Position numbers and translations under genes: made by a program
NCBI RefSeq assembly: GCF_001039355.2
Contig: NW_019775754.1
Location: forward strand, 159,761 to 223,760
From: Lingula anatina
Taxonomy: Eukaryota; Brachiopoda; Lingulata; Lingulida; Lingulidae
Length of the DNA stretch: 64,000 nt
Reading direction: 5' to 3'
Part shown: one piece after another, positions 1 through 11,889 of the stretch
How the letters are laid out: the number at the start of each line of letters is the position of its first letter
Numbering within the stretch: the stretch's first letter is position 1
Notes under the pieces: generated by a model
What the model was told of the DNA's origin: nothing
Databases searched by the model: none
The model's input: only the letters and a program-made list of their open reading frames with translations

Positions 1-23
1 TTTCACCTGTGCTCTGTCCTCCC

Positions 24-56
<33 letters not shown>

Positions 57-852
57 ACTCTCTCTCTCTTACACAGACCACACATACCTAAATAACAAGG
101 CGTATTGCAGTAGTAAGTCAAGTGTTTTTCCTTAACTCAACTGTCGCAATTCACACTGCCACATTCAACTTCTCATGATGCGCGTTTTATTTATATACAC
201 AAACACAATATGCCAGACTTAATTGTTCGCGTCTTAAAATCTGGCTTGGCGAATCGCATATAAAAAATGTAATTACGTTATACGAGGAGGGAGGGGCTAC
301 AAGGATACTAGCCCTACTAGTAGTAACGATGGCTGAAGACCAGCACGCACTGGTAATATGAATCGTGTTCCAGCATGGTAGGCCTATATTGGCACAAGAT
401 ACATGGTTTCACGAGATCATATTGGCTCTTTTAAAAACAATTATACGTGATGAAGCACAACTCTTGTAAATCTGAATAGAAATAAAAATTGAATGCGTTA
501 TTTGAAAAGTAAAATCGAAATATATCATATAGCTCATTCACATTGTTCACTTATTTTATGTCAGATTATCTAAAAATACTTTTGTATGTTTTGTAGGAAG
601 AGTCCGAGTAGATAGTCTGCCTTCTTGAGCAAAGGTGCCTTCCCTTTACGTTATCGGGCACCTGCAAAAACAGTCGTCTTGAGTAACGTGTCCCATGAAG
701 ACGTGCATGTAGGATGGTATTGAAGAGAGTTGCCTGTTTTCTATAGTTGTAGATAGTTCAGATATAATGCATATTTGTTCAGATATTCATGTTCATACTA
801 TTCTTATACATGGGTGTAATTACATACAAGATGAAGATACAACGGGAATGAA
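1..852. other. 3' flank of the carboxylesterase gene, no gene seen
   Basis: No convincing coding exon on either strand. The only clear structure is a CT-rich microsatellite at about 21-70. The stretch probably holds the 3' UTR of the minus-strand carboxylesterase that ends at 853; a TTTATT (minus-strand AATAAA) lies near 187, but I cannot fix the cleavage site. Confidence 0.5.
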
Positions 853-3475
853 TCAGCCGAGTAAGTTCGGTATTTCTTCCAACCACAAACGCATTCTTTG
901 TGGAAGAATATTAACTTTGGCCTGAACTGCGTCCCCTAGCTCTATGTAGGATTGATTGGACGTCTGGAACTCTGGCCACGTGACCCCGGTCCCGTTATTG
1001 GGGTTGCTGAAACGATAAAATTGACAGATCTATGATAAATGGCAGGTGTGCATCCCTGAGGTGAGGGAATAACGTGTATGGGTTGGTTTGATTTTGTTTG
1101 AAAACATTACGTCCATGTTCGTATACAGCACATTTCTCCAATCTGCCTTGTGTGTACTCTGCGTATAATGCAATGGTTCCAGTGCTACTCATTATAGCGA
1201 CTATTTTACTCAGTTTGTGACTACTTATTACATTTGTTTGCATGCTATTTTTTGAAAATTTTAATTACGAGTCAAGCAGTGGGTGTCATCCTTATAATCA
1301 CCACAATGCCGCCAAGCATTAAATCGCCAAAGTCTAGAAATTAACGAAACGGTTTGCCTCGAACTCTGAAACTCAATGTATACAAGACTAATATGCGTTA
1401 AGTTGAAGCTAACTAATTCGAAATTGAGACTCAAAAGTGATACACACCCCGTTTTCGCAAAGTTTGACCAGTATCTCATTATCTCAAGGGATAATTTCTG
1501 TTCTTCCGGTGTCAAGTTTGTTCCAGACGGATACATGGTTTTGGCGCCAAACACATACGGCAGTTCGTCCACGTGGTTGGCGCCCTTTATCCATGGCATC
1601 GTGGGGATCATGTGATGCGACGGCACGTGCGTGAAATAAAATTGGTACGTCGTGCCATGCAGTGGCGCAGTGGAATTGGCGTGTTCCCTAAGCAGCTGCA
1701 GGGTCGGCGCTACAAACATCATGTCTCCGTACATGTCCACTAATTTTCTCCCCTGAGTTACTATGTCCACTTTGGGGTCAGCAGCGTACACCTTGATGAT
1801 CGCGTCCTGTATTTTGTCCCGGTTGCTGCTGTCGTAAAAATACGTCACCTCATCTGGTATGGCGTGTTTGACCACGTATGACGTCGGCACTCCCAGGGAC
1901 ACGTTAAACGGAAGATTTGGTGACGTCAGGGCCAGAATTACAAGTCCCCCTTCCGCGTTCATAGTCCCCGCCATGTAATCGAGACTAATAAAACGCAGGT
2001 AACTTTCCGAAGATTTCTGTTGCAGAGTGACCATCGGTGACTCTGGGAAGAAATCTCCGTCGACAACTGGGGCGAAAGGAATGCCCATCATGTTTTTGAC
2101 CACTTCATTTCTAGCGTTTGTTGCTGCTACAAATATAGTAAGAGCGCTGTGTTGTCGAAAACAATCGACCATGTGAGAGTCCCGAGGACAGTGAAGGTAT
2201 TTTGCGACTGCCGCCACCAGTTCGTCTTGCTGATGTGACCACGCCCAAGGGGAATACAATACCCCGCTTTCACTGATAACACGATGAAACAAGCCCTTCG
2301 TATGAGGAGACAATGCAAGTTGACTAACGCTTGTGCCTCCCGCGCTTTCGCCAAAAATCGTCACCTTTTTAGCATCACCACCGAACTCTAGCACATTATC
2401 CTGAACCCACTGCAAAGCCAAGGTCTGGTCCCATAGACCGATGTTACCTGGAGACCCCTTGGTTGCTAGGAAACCAAATATATTCAGCCTGTAGTTAATG
2501 GTTACCACGACTGTCCCCCCGGTAACCGCCAGAAGATCTGCGTGGATGTGAGACCCCGTGCCTATAGCGTACCCTCCCCCGTGTATCCACACCATAACAC
2601 TTTTGAGAGAGGATTTATCGATTTTATCTGGAAAAGAGATAGGACAGCGGTTCATGATAAGAAAATGCTTTCAGGTATTATGTGAAATCTCTACTATCTA
2701 CAGCATATGACAACGGTGTCTAGCCTCACCCGGCCTCCATAAAGCTAAAAGTGTGAATGTTATATACTAACGACGAAACTCAATATTAACACTTTTTCTA
2801 TATTGCTGGGGGTAAAGTATCATTTTGAAGGTGGCATTGTGGAAATGTGCCATTTGAAAAAACAACCTAAGTTACTATTTATGAAGACATTTCTCCTTCT
2901 CAAATGCTTCTACACTGTATTACTCTCAGCCTTGCATTATAATTATCCAATAATTTTTAAATTATTATTTTAAAAACAGCACAAAATATCCAGGTATTTT
3001 TGTACATGAACATACTAACCCGGAACGTAGATATTGAGGAAGAGACAGTCTTCGGATACATGTGCGTTCTCCAAGTGGGCTATAGCGGAAGACTCCAGAA
3101 ACTGGATGCACGAGGCGCCATTCTCAGTGGCATTCAGGACTCCTAAATAAAATGTACCAAATGGCTCGTTATTACATATTTAGTTTAAACATTTAGATAA
3201 ATCATGTATTGCATTTTCAATCCGTCGTTTACCATATACAGTGACACTATACCTTTCCATTTTCCTTTTGGAATAGGTTTTTTAAATCTGAGTTGTCCGA
3301 CTGGAGCCTCGGCAAATGGGATACCCTGGAATACCAACACGCGTGCACCGTTTACGGTCTTCGAGCTGCCCCGTAGCGGCCCGTTCTTTGTGTGAACGAT
3401 TTCTTGACTTTCACAAGCGTTTATGTAAAATATGGCAGCTGACACCAGCCAAATTAGCGTGTTTGACAACGACAT
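853..3475 (-). CDS. Secreted type-B carboxylesterase (cholinesterase-like), 4 exons
   Basis: Alpha/beta-hydrolase of the COesterase family, expected to hydrolyse ester substrates outside the cell or in the secretory pathway. Exons on the minus strand: 3475-3253, 3142-3020, 2627-1448, 1006-853. All junctions are GT-AG and the phases join to a 559-residue protein, the usual family length. Visible in the protein: hydrophobic signal peptide (about 1-22), GIPFAEAPVG near 51, the SEDCLFLN motif in exon 2, the oxyanion-hole segment HGGG (131-134), the nucleophile elbow GESAGG with Ser210, an acid candidate Glu341 (NAEGG) and His467 in GANHVDELPYVFG. The triad is therefore complete and an active enzyme is expected. 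No C-terminal transmembrane or tetramerisation tail is seen. The substrate cannot be deduced; this is one of the large invertebrate carboxylesterase family rather than clearly an acetylcholinesterase. Confidence 0.93.
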
Positions 3476-4197
3476 AGTGCTTTGTAAGTGCCGTTTTTTC
3501 AGACACTCCCTTATATATCGCGTATGTATATATCGTCCTCTGTATCAACCGGAGGGGTCATTCCCAAATAGTTCGACAAGATCGCGAAAGATGTGTCATA
3601 TTCAATAACCATGAGAATTATTGCTTCCTTATCAATAAAAAAACCAAACAAATGACTGCGTATTTCTTTTTCAGAAAATTTAAAAGGTTTGGTGCAATGT
3701 GAGAAAAGGATGTCTTTATAGATTGCTTTGGCAACTCATAAACATTTGCCGTAGGGCCCTCCCCGGTCAGTTTTATCTACGGTTGCGATTCGAAATCTAT
3801 GGCAATGTAACTTATCTTCATCTGAATTGACTTGGTATCTCTCGATAACTTCAATCGATATGTCCAATCGAGGTCAGATATTTGTCACCATCACACCACT
3901 GTTGACATCATAAAACTGAAAACTTAGTATGGATTGCTATCAATACTTTGGAATATACTTCCCTTTTTAAAAACTCAGCATTCAGTTCCATACATGTATA
4001 CAGGATTAACCGCACACACAATTAATATCAGTTGTTTATTTGAGTTTAATTCAAACGAGACAGAAATGTAATATCGAACAAATCGAAATAATGGATTGAG
4101 CTACTCTGGCAAGTGTGCGGTTTTGGTGCCCTTTAATCTTGGCCCCGGTTTACACTCTAGCAGACTGAACGACTGTCTGAAGTAATCTATTTCCGTC
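3476..4197. other. Intergenic spacer between two tandem minus-strand genes
   Basis: It holds the carboxylesterase promoter at its left end and presumably the 3' UTR of the metalloprotease at its right end. No coding exon or recognisable repeat was seen. Confidence 0.5.
3510..3517 (-). promoter_or_regulatory. TATA box of the carboxylesterase gene
   Basis: The minus strand reads TATATAAG here, about 35 nt upstream of the initiator ATG at 3475. This implies a TATA-driven promoter with a very short 5' UTR. The spacing resembles that of the neighbouring metalloprotease gene (TATATAAG about 40 nt before its ATG). Confidence 0.55.
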
Positions 4198-7100
4198 CTA
4201 CTTGTTATATGTGCAACTTCCACCACTGGACCTAAAATGTAAAACATGTAGGCCTTAAGAAATTTTCGTTTCATTTCATTACTGTTTATTGGGGCGTCAA
4301 AACTTAACAAAATTTTGTTTAGAATCGGTTCTATCAGGTTACTGGAATGTTAAGTTCTTTGTGTTGTGACTTAATTTGCGAAAATACAGAGTCGAGTTCC
4401 ACATCCTTTTGATTATTTAACTCTGATACACAGGGTGCCTTTCATTGCCACAAAACTAGGACAAAACCATCTCTTATTAAATTACTTCTTTCAGTATGTC
4501 ACTTGCTATTCGCCCTGAGTTATCGAGTTCCCTGGAAACTCAACTTTCTCCTGCCAGTATGTCTTCGTCGTTTTCAGTAACAGTTAGGATACTGGAAACT
4601 GCAGAGGCATGACGACAGTAGAGAGGTGAGGTTTCTACGGGTGATGCTACATGCCTTCGACACAATCGTTAGCGTGAAATGAGGGATGTGAGCTTTTGAC
4701 CTCACCTTGGACCCCTGTCGATGCAAATGGTCAACTATTCAACTTTAAACCTTTATTGTCACGAAGAATATGAACAGTGACAAGTCTTTCGCGTTCAAGA
4801 GCACCGACTTACCTAAATCTATCTTGCCATACTTTGATGGTGCAGGAGGAAGGCGTGTCATTCCCTCCAGTGCTGGCCATGAGGTTTTTACCGTTAGCAC
4901 AACTGGACATAGAACCACTGGAGCCGTCATGGGGAGACCCGAAACTGGTACACAGTAAAATATAGTTTAAAGGCGGCATTTAATGGTGAAAACAATTGCT
5001 TGAAGACTACGTCACTGTCTTAATATGGGTCTTTTCTGTGCTGTATCTTTGCTTTTTAGAGAGTTGTTTTAAATTTAGATTACAATTATCACGAAAGCCA
5101 ACCCTTTATACAAAATGTTATGATTCAAATATGAAATAGTGGGTCAGTTTAATTCATCTTTCCCAATGAAAGAGGAAAAATACATGCCAGGCTATTCTTT
5201 TCTAAAAAGAGTTTTTTTTATATAATTCCATTTCCCAACAGACGGCAAACCAGCACCTCACTTATAGATTTTAAACCTTATTGCCAAGTCCAATGTTAAC
5301 AGAAGCAATTAACAGAATCGTAGCCAGTTAAAACACGCACATGTGTCCGGTTTCGTGCGTTACTATTTTCACAAACCGTCCGCTGCAGTCGTCGTCGCTC
5401 ACCCCCACACCCGAATACGAACACGTGGATCTCACATAGGCCAACCCTGGGGAAGGCAGAAAATAACGTAGTATCATGCTTTTTTCTTTAAAATATAAAT
5501 CATTCGAATCTGTTTTTTTTTTATTGTAAAAGCCATGCACAAGATTAATGCAGACTGTAAACTTTAACTATAATGATTAATCTTGGGTGAAAGTCGACCA
5601 AATATAAGGTTATGGATTATAGAATTTGTATTGTCTTGATTGTTTCGGAGGCGACACAGTGCACTGTGATGTCCCTATTAGTCTAGAGGTGGGAGTTTTG
5701 AACCATGTGATGTAAGGAATCCATGTTGGTGGACACACGTGTGTAACGGTGTTTTGATAATCAAGAAACAGTTGTGCATCTTTGTATGGTGTACATGTTT
5801 TATTACACGAGCAAGGCTAAAGACCTCTGTGCGTAACAATTATCGGGCGTAAGAAATTCTGTGAGACAGTTTTGTGGACTAAGGAAAAAGGACACCAAGA
5901 GAGACATCACATTTACAACATATGGTAGTCCGGTTAAACGAAACTGAGAGTCAGTGTAACAAAAAGTCCGCCCTCCATTTAGTTATAATGGTTAGGGTTA
6001 GCCTGACCTAAGTGGGTCAAAATCTAGGGCGAGGCTTACTTGTACAGATGAATGGGAAGTGGACTTTCTATCGTGGGGGACTCTCTGCCACGTTTCACCG
6101 CCACCAAAAAAAAAATCCAAACCAAAAATCTTTTACAGTAAATAATTTTGTCTCAGGTATCTCCAATGACGGTGCCTTACAGAATAACAATATTTTGTGA
6201 CCATATATAGGCCTACCTATACAATCCACAGTAAAATAAAATTTTCCAGCAATAAAGGGAAAGGAAAAATATATAAAATAAAGAAACAACAGGAGAGTAA
6301 ATTTTACAATACCTTTCCCTCTTCCCGTTGATCCAAGACTGTAAAAGAATGATGTCGTTTTTAGCACATTTTTCTCAAGTCTAAAATAATTAATTTTGGA
6401 TCAAACCTTACTATATACCCCATAGTAGCTACAAATGCAAAACTAGTGATCTAGCAAAGCAGTGATCTAGCAAACCAAATTTCATTTTGGCAAATCTTTG
6501 CTGCAGTGCAGTATATGAAAATACCTGTAAAAGATTCCTGCAAAGAATATTTTGGTATCAAATAAAAAACTCTATCAGAAACCATCCCAAAGCTTCATAT
6601 GTTATCTAAGAAAAAAATTCTATTTGTATTCTATTTCTGCACTTACCATGTATGCACCATTGTAAAGTCGTTCTGTTTTTTACGCGAGGTCCACTGTGTT
6701 TTGACATAGTCCAGCACAGACTTTTGGCTGGCCAAGTTGTCTACACCTTTACAAAGGGTGCTGCCAGCATTCTGAAAAGCAATTTTGGCGTCATTCTTTT
6801 TTATGGTTAAACAGTAAATAAATAAATAAATAAATATATGTTTTAACGAATATACGCCTGATATAAAAATCAGGAGTCGTTTGGCGTACTGGGATAACAA
6901 AAGACCATCGTTGCCAAAGCTGTTTGTTGAATAATAATAATAATAATAATAATAATTTCGTCAAACAGTTTTCCTAGGGGTAATTTTTAACATAACATTA
7001 TTAACTACACACACTGGACAATAGAAGTGTCACCCCTACTGAACCAATACTATGGGGGAGATAAATGACTGTGGAATGATATGCTCCTGGTATCATTTTA

Positions 7101-7393
7101 TTAACATCAAATTTCACAAAAAGACCAAAGATACAATTCCATGGTGAAGCGGTTTTATACTCATTAGTCACATTATAAGTAGACCATGCATTATAACATT
7201 GATTACTCTGATTCAGGGGGAGACACTTCTATTGTCCAATGTGTGTATCAACTTACCGAGCACATGTATGTCTTTTTTATTTTAATCTGGATTTTAGGAC
7301 TAGTCCTGAACCCGGCGTAAGCACTGGATACCTAAACAAAAATGAAAAAACAAACAAATCAAACTTTTTTTTTTTATTAGAAGGGAAAGTAGG

Positions 7394-7434
<41 letters not shown>

Positions 7435-8451
7435 TATTCCAATAATTCGTAACATAGGCCTTGGCCTTCCTCGTGCTGCCCTTTTTCTTGATAACGGAGT
7501 TGGCAATAATCAGTTGCGCTTCAGGATACACGGTCTGTGGGACCGCGCGTTTCTCCACCGAGCTTTCGGTTATATCAGCCGGTAGCACTGAAGATGAAGC
7601 AAATAACATATTTTAGGCTTTATCATATATATATACATAGGCACTCAGGAGTATATACTAAAAACATTGCACCTCTACTACATGAGAACCATGCATAAAC
7701 CCATTTCATGAAAATAAAAAAGTAAGTTTGAGATGATAATAATAATTAAAAAACAAAAGAAAACAAAAACAAAAGTGAACTTATTGATTAATTGATATTT
7801 TAATATTAAAATTGATATTTTTAAGAAATTGCATTTTACGCACAAAAATCCACATCGTCATGGTGAATGTCTGGACTTTTGTAAACAATATGGCGGAATG
7901 TAGTGTCCGCAACATGGCGATCGGGGAGCGGTTTGATGATCAGATCACCTAGGTAACCATCCTAAAGTAAATATGAATTGGGAAAAAAGGTTGAAATTTA
8001 TGATTAGGTAACATTTGTTGTAGATGCTTGTTTCTACTGAAAAGAAGATTCAGGATTTCAGTAATCATTTTTATGCATAACTTTGATTAAAAATTATGAT
8101 TAGGAAACGTTTATTTTATGTATTTTTTCTACTGGAAGGAAGGTGCATAGCTCCATTATTCATTTGTATGCATAAATTTAATTATAACTTCAACGTTTCT
8201 GCAGCTGGACTAACACATTACAGAAAAATTAGAAAATGCGACGTTCCTATCGGGGCTCATCTTTGCTGTCTTACTACGTGGGTGTGGACTTACTACTTGT
8301 ATCCCGTGTGGCCCTTGCGTAACAGTGACAGCTGCTCCCGTGTCAGGGTCGTGATAAAGGCTTTCCGTGATCTCTTTCAGTCCTATCTGTAGTTATATAA
8401 GCACAGGTAAGTGTATGGTTATTAAAGACGCAGGCCTGCCTCCCCTCCTCC

Positions 8452-8482
<31 letters not shown>

Positions 8483-9696
8483 ACACACACACACACACAC
8501 ACACGCACACAGACACACACACACACACACACACGCACACTGCATATTCTCTCCATGCATCTTTCTGTATCAGGAAACTGTTATCGAGTGTCTTAATTGT
8601 AGAACAAAAATTCCAGCCTCACTCTATAGACGTAAACTATGTATCATATTATTACTACAATTGAATAAGCCCCTAATGACAATAATTTAAGGAGAAAGAT
8701 ATTAAAAAAAGATAAATGTTTTTCGATTTTGTAATTTTTCGAGTCTACGTAATTGAAATATCGCGCTCGACTGCACGAGGCAGTTGTTTTCCTGACTAGG
8801 CTTAAGCAAGATTCAAACTATGGCGAAAAGATATAAATATGTCAGTTTTGATTGTCTTTACCTCTTCGTTGATCCTTCTCTCGACGTCATTTCCGTCCTC
8901 GTCGACTTCCAAGGAAATAACCTCAGACTTGGTGCTGTGAAGCAATTCAGAGTTTCTCTGCAGCGAAATTGTCTTTGGTTCTCCCCCCATGGTAATCGCC
9001 ACCAGTATCTTTCCATTATTACCCGAAATAAAGTGCATAGGCACTAGTTCATAGTCTGGGACTTGAGAAAAGAAATTAAAAATGTATTGTATCCGATTTT
9101 CCTTTTTTCCCTCTCCGCTTGGAAGAGAATATTTTGCAAAGATACATGTATAAGATAAAAATTGTTAGCAATTTTTGACACGCTCATTCTCCGATTTTCA
9201 TGATAAGCAAATAGCTATGATAAAATGAAATAAGACAGTAATCTCGATACTTTAGATGAAAAACATTTATCAAGATCTCATAATAATTATCATTACCCCA
9301 AAAATTTATTATCAAATTTGGTCTTACCATTTTCAATATCTGCATCTCCGAAAATCTCATCTAGTTCTTCTCCATTCAACCGCTCGTGAATCTTAATGAA
9401 AAAAAATGAATAGAAGAGAAATATTTGATATTAATCATTTTCGATGTGCTACATTATAAACATTACAGCAGTATATTTTCTTCAAAATTCTTTTATTCAT
9501 CCTAACTTAAAAGGGATTTTCTATCAATGATATATCTACGTTGGTTCAGATATAATATTTTTAATTTCTTAAACAAATACATATTTTGAATCTTGTAACA
9601 GCGTGTATCGAACACGTTTAAAGAGAAAATATTCACCAGTTCCTCGGCAACTGAAGCAGCAATGAAGAACGAAGCGATGATCAGGACACGCCACAT
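4198..9696 (-). CDS. Secreted M12B (adamalysin) zinc metalloprotease, 12 exons
   Basis: A zinc endopeptidase made as a proenzyme. Exons (minus): 9696-9637, 9391-9328, 9061-8862, 8386-8294, 7961-7844, 7587-7433, 7331-7257, 6771-6647, 6338-6313, 5446-5341, 4944-4813, 4231-4198. Every junction is GT-AG and every phase fits, giving 395 residues. Order: signal peptide (MWRVLIIASFFIAASVA), prodomain to about 192 ending in VEKR, a likely furin-type cleavage site, then a catalytic domain. The zinc site HETGHIFGSPHD (336-347) is the HExxHxxGxxHD signature, and NLMAS (Met363) is the Met-turn. The protein stops about 30 residues later with a final Cys-containing segment. There is no disintegrin, cysteine-rich or thrombospondin module, so it is a minimal pro-plus-protease form rather than an ADAM or ADAMTS. 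The exon 6 donor (GTCTCT) is weak and runs straight into a CT repeat. Confidence 0.9.
6313..6338 (-). other. 26-nt microexon of the metalloprotease gene
   Basis: Without this exon the 2-nt overhang of the exon ending at 6647 cannot join the exon starting at 5446, which needs one base. The 26-nt segment lies between a TTTTACAG acceptor and a GGTATT donor. It restores phase exactly and encodes CLGSTGRGKG at the joins, just before the GLAYV motif, where M12B proteases carry a loop. Confidence 0.8.
7005..7248. mobile_element. MITE in a metalloprotease intron
   Basis: An inverted repeat bounds the element. TGGACAATAGAAGTGTC at 7014-7030 is matched by its complement GACACTTCTATTGTCCA at about 7222-7238, with further imperfect ACACAC/GTGTGT ends. 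At about 240 bp without coding capacity it fits a non-autonomous DNA transposon. Its right end lies within about 10 nt of the splice donor at 7256. I could not define a target-site duplication. Confidence 0.6.
7401..7431. repeat. (AG)n microsatellite abutting a splice donor
   Basis: About 15 AG units on the plus strand. On the coding (minus) strand the intron begins GTCTCTCTCT directly after exon 6 of the metalloprotease, so the repeat itself forms the 5' splice site. Confidence 0.85.
8452..8540. repeat. (CA)n microsatellite at the left edge of duplication copy A
   Basis: Interrupted CA repeat with GCACACAG interruptions. The base after it (8541) is the first base of the 5-kb unit repeated from 13644. 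It lies in the intron between metalloprotease exons 3 and 4. Confidence 0.9.
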
Positions 9697-11231
9697 AATG
9701 GTGCCTTACGATTAAATAATTGGCGAAGATACTTCTTATATACCGGCACAGAGCCGAAAGGCCATATATTTACATGCTATGTTTTACTTGAAAAACACGT
9801 CTTTTTTAAATATTTAAATCAGAAGTTTGTAATTTTTTGTAAAAAAAAATAGGGAGACAAAAAAGGGAAATGATTCTTGCGGCACTTTGCAGGACAAAGA
9901 TTCTAAGAGCAAACAATAAACCCATATAAAATTGCTAGACTGCTAAAGAAAACAAAAATCGGATTTTTTTTACATTTCATCATTAAATTGTTGCGACACA
10001 AACTACAAACGGTATCTACGCAATACAACCAGGTGGCTGAATAACAAAACCTAACTTCTCAGTTGTGAAAAGTCAGACGTAAAACATGAGATATTGATGG
10101 TGGGCCCTGCCTAGTTAAGACATTGTTATCGGCTTATTATATTCCCTGATCAGGCTGTTTGTTACCTAAAGGTTCAGGTTAAGTCGACCTGGGGTTTTCA
10201 ACTTATTGTTTCACCGATTCTAACCCAGGTTGGGTTAGTGTAATTTTAATCTGCACCAGAGATTATTACTAATGGGCTAGAGTAAACAGATGGTCTACCC
10301 TTTAGGCGATAAAATCTGAAATAGTTCACTCATATTTTTATGCCGATTTTATTGCCAGATTTTATTTCAGATCTAAAAAGCATTTTTTGGCAAAGGAATT
10401 ATGTCCGTGTAGGGGCGCTGAGGTTGTGCCTAGATGCCATGCAGTTTCTTATTTCAAAATCGATTCTGGCAACCAGAAACTTTAGGGTCGTTTTACAAAA
10501 AAGATTCTGACTCGAAAACTAGAATCGCTTGTGCGGGACGAAACGAGGCTGGACGGAGGAAGAGGCTACCTGACCATCGTACGCGCTGGTTACTGAAAAG
10601 CAACACTTGAAAAATGGAAATTTTGAAAATCTTTGTTGGCAGCAACGTCTTCTGGAACGTGCCCAATGTGCTAGGAAGACGCATAACGTAAGATTTCTTA
10701 CTGACAATATTACATGCACAGACTATAAGCATTCAAACGATCTAAGAACAAATGAAAAACAGACGAACTTGAGGAAAGGCAATAACATTTTTTCATCTCT
10801 TTAACATTCCCAATACAACTGCACAATTCACCAACAATTATTTCATTTTTCCACCATGCTTGGTCAAAACGAAGGAAAGGTCTATCTTGAACATAGCGGC
10901 ACCTATTGATTCCATAGGTTATGAGTGAGTGACGTCATAATCTGATTCCCTGTGTCTCAAAACGTCATGCTGTTGATGCGTCACAATAGGGCAAAGAATC
11001 CATACGTCATAACACTAATGCGTCTTTATTTCAGCACGTCATAGTATCAAAACGTCAGTCTCAATACGTCATACTACTAAAACGTCTGTCTTTTATATTA
11101 CGTCATAGAATCAATAATATTATGACATAATACCAATACGTCATAATAGCAACAACGAATCGTTTTGTTTACGATAAAAAACAGCACCAAAACGCGCCGT
11201 GCTGTCAACGAACACAAGTTGAAAAAGGCAG
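9697..11231. other. Divergent intergenic region: metalloprotease promoter and RING gene promoter/5' UTR exon
   Basis: On the minus side TATATAAG at 9735-9742 sits 40 nt before the metalloprotease ATG. On the plus side a non-coding exon of the RING gene appears to end at 11231 (GGCAG followed by GTAAGT), joined to an acceptor at 11858-11859. Between them is the ACGTCA cluster listed separately. The stretch 10480-10800 has short ORFs on both strands that I do not recognise. Confidence 0.5.
10930..11143 (+). promoter_or_regulatory. Cluster of CRE-like ACGTCA motifs upstream of RING gene copy A
   Basis: Eight ACGTCA hexamers in the same orientation start at 10932, 10962, 11004, 11036, 11052, 11066, 11100 and 11138. 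Degenerate CGTC forms lie between them. The first is a full palindromic CRE (TGACGTCA at 10930). ACGTCA is the CREB/ATF half site. The array ends about 90 nt before the proposed 5' UTR splice donor, so it overlaps the likely promoter. Confidence 0.6.
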
Positions 11232-11889
11232 GTAAGTAGAAAGAAGCCCGTTTGTCCGCGAAATTACTCATTTCATTATAATTCTAGATAAAGGTGGAAT
11301 AAGCTATTTGTGAACAGTAGGCATGTTCTCTGGCAAATAGTGCTGATTTTTTTAACAAAAATGTTTCTTTATAACAAAGTAAAAGTAAATTCAGGGAGGT
11401 ACTATAGTCTGCAACGCAAAAGAAAAAGAAAGGATTTCAGGAAAAATATGATGTTATTTCTGGTTAAAAATCTTCATCTTAATTTTGCTTGTAGTTTTAT
11501 TGATGGAAAAAATTGCGGATACTTATTCAACATTTTCGTTTTAATAATAATTTTTTGTGAAAGTGCCATTATTCGGTGGTTTTATGATTTTGATAATGAT
11601 AATGGGGCTCATATTTGGACTCAAACTTCAAAACACTTTTTTTTTTCAAACTATAGAGTCATCTTTTAAGACTTGAAAATCTTATCCACTCGTTATCATG
11701 CCGTACAAAAATGACTCATACATGTATCATATTTTTCATGTACATGTATATCAAATACGGCTACATAGTCATTCGTGTTTAAATTGAAATATGAAGTGAG
11801 TATCGGGCGATTGTTAATGAGTAGGAAAAAACGGATAACGTTATTTCTCTTCTTTGAAGGCCAGAAAACAATAAAACTGGTGAGTGAAA

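Noticed and set aside
4101-4310. Minus-strand reading frame GPVVEVAHITS as the last metalloprotease exon
   Set aside because: The splice phase from the exon ending at 4813 reads the acceptor at 4231 in a different frame (RSSGGSCTYNK, stop at 4198), which also matches the end of M12B domains.
8343-8540. ORFs of Cys-Val or His-Thr repeats in CA microsatellites (also 13428-13643 and 58071-58364)
   Set aside because: They only translate the dinucleotide repeat.
10493-10804. Overlapping ORFs on both strands, repeated at 15600-15911
   Set aside because: Conserved only because the whole 5-kb unit is duplicated; no family resemblance, splice context or domain.
11310-11669. 119-codon plus-strand ORF (and its copy at 16417)
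   Set aside because: It lies in the 5' UTR intron of the RING genes, is AT-rich with no recognisable domain, and its end differs between copies through an indel.
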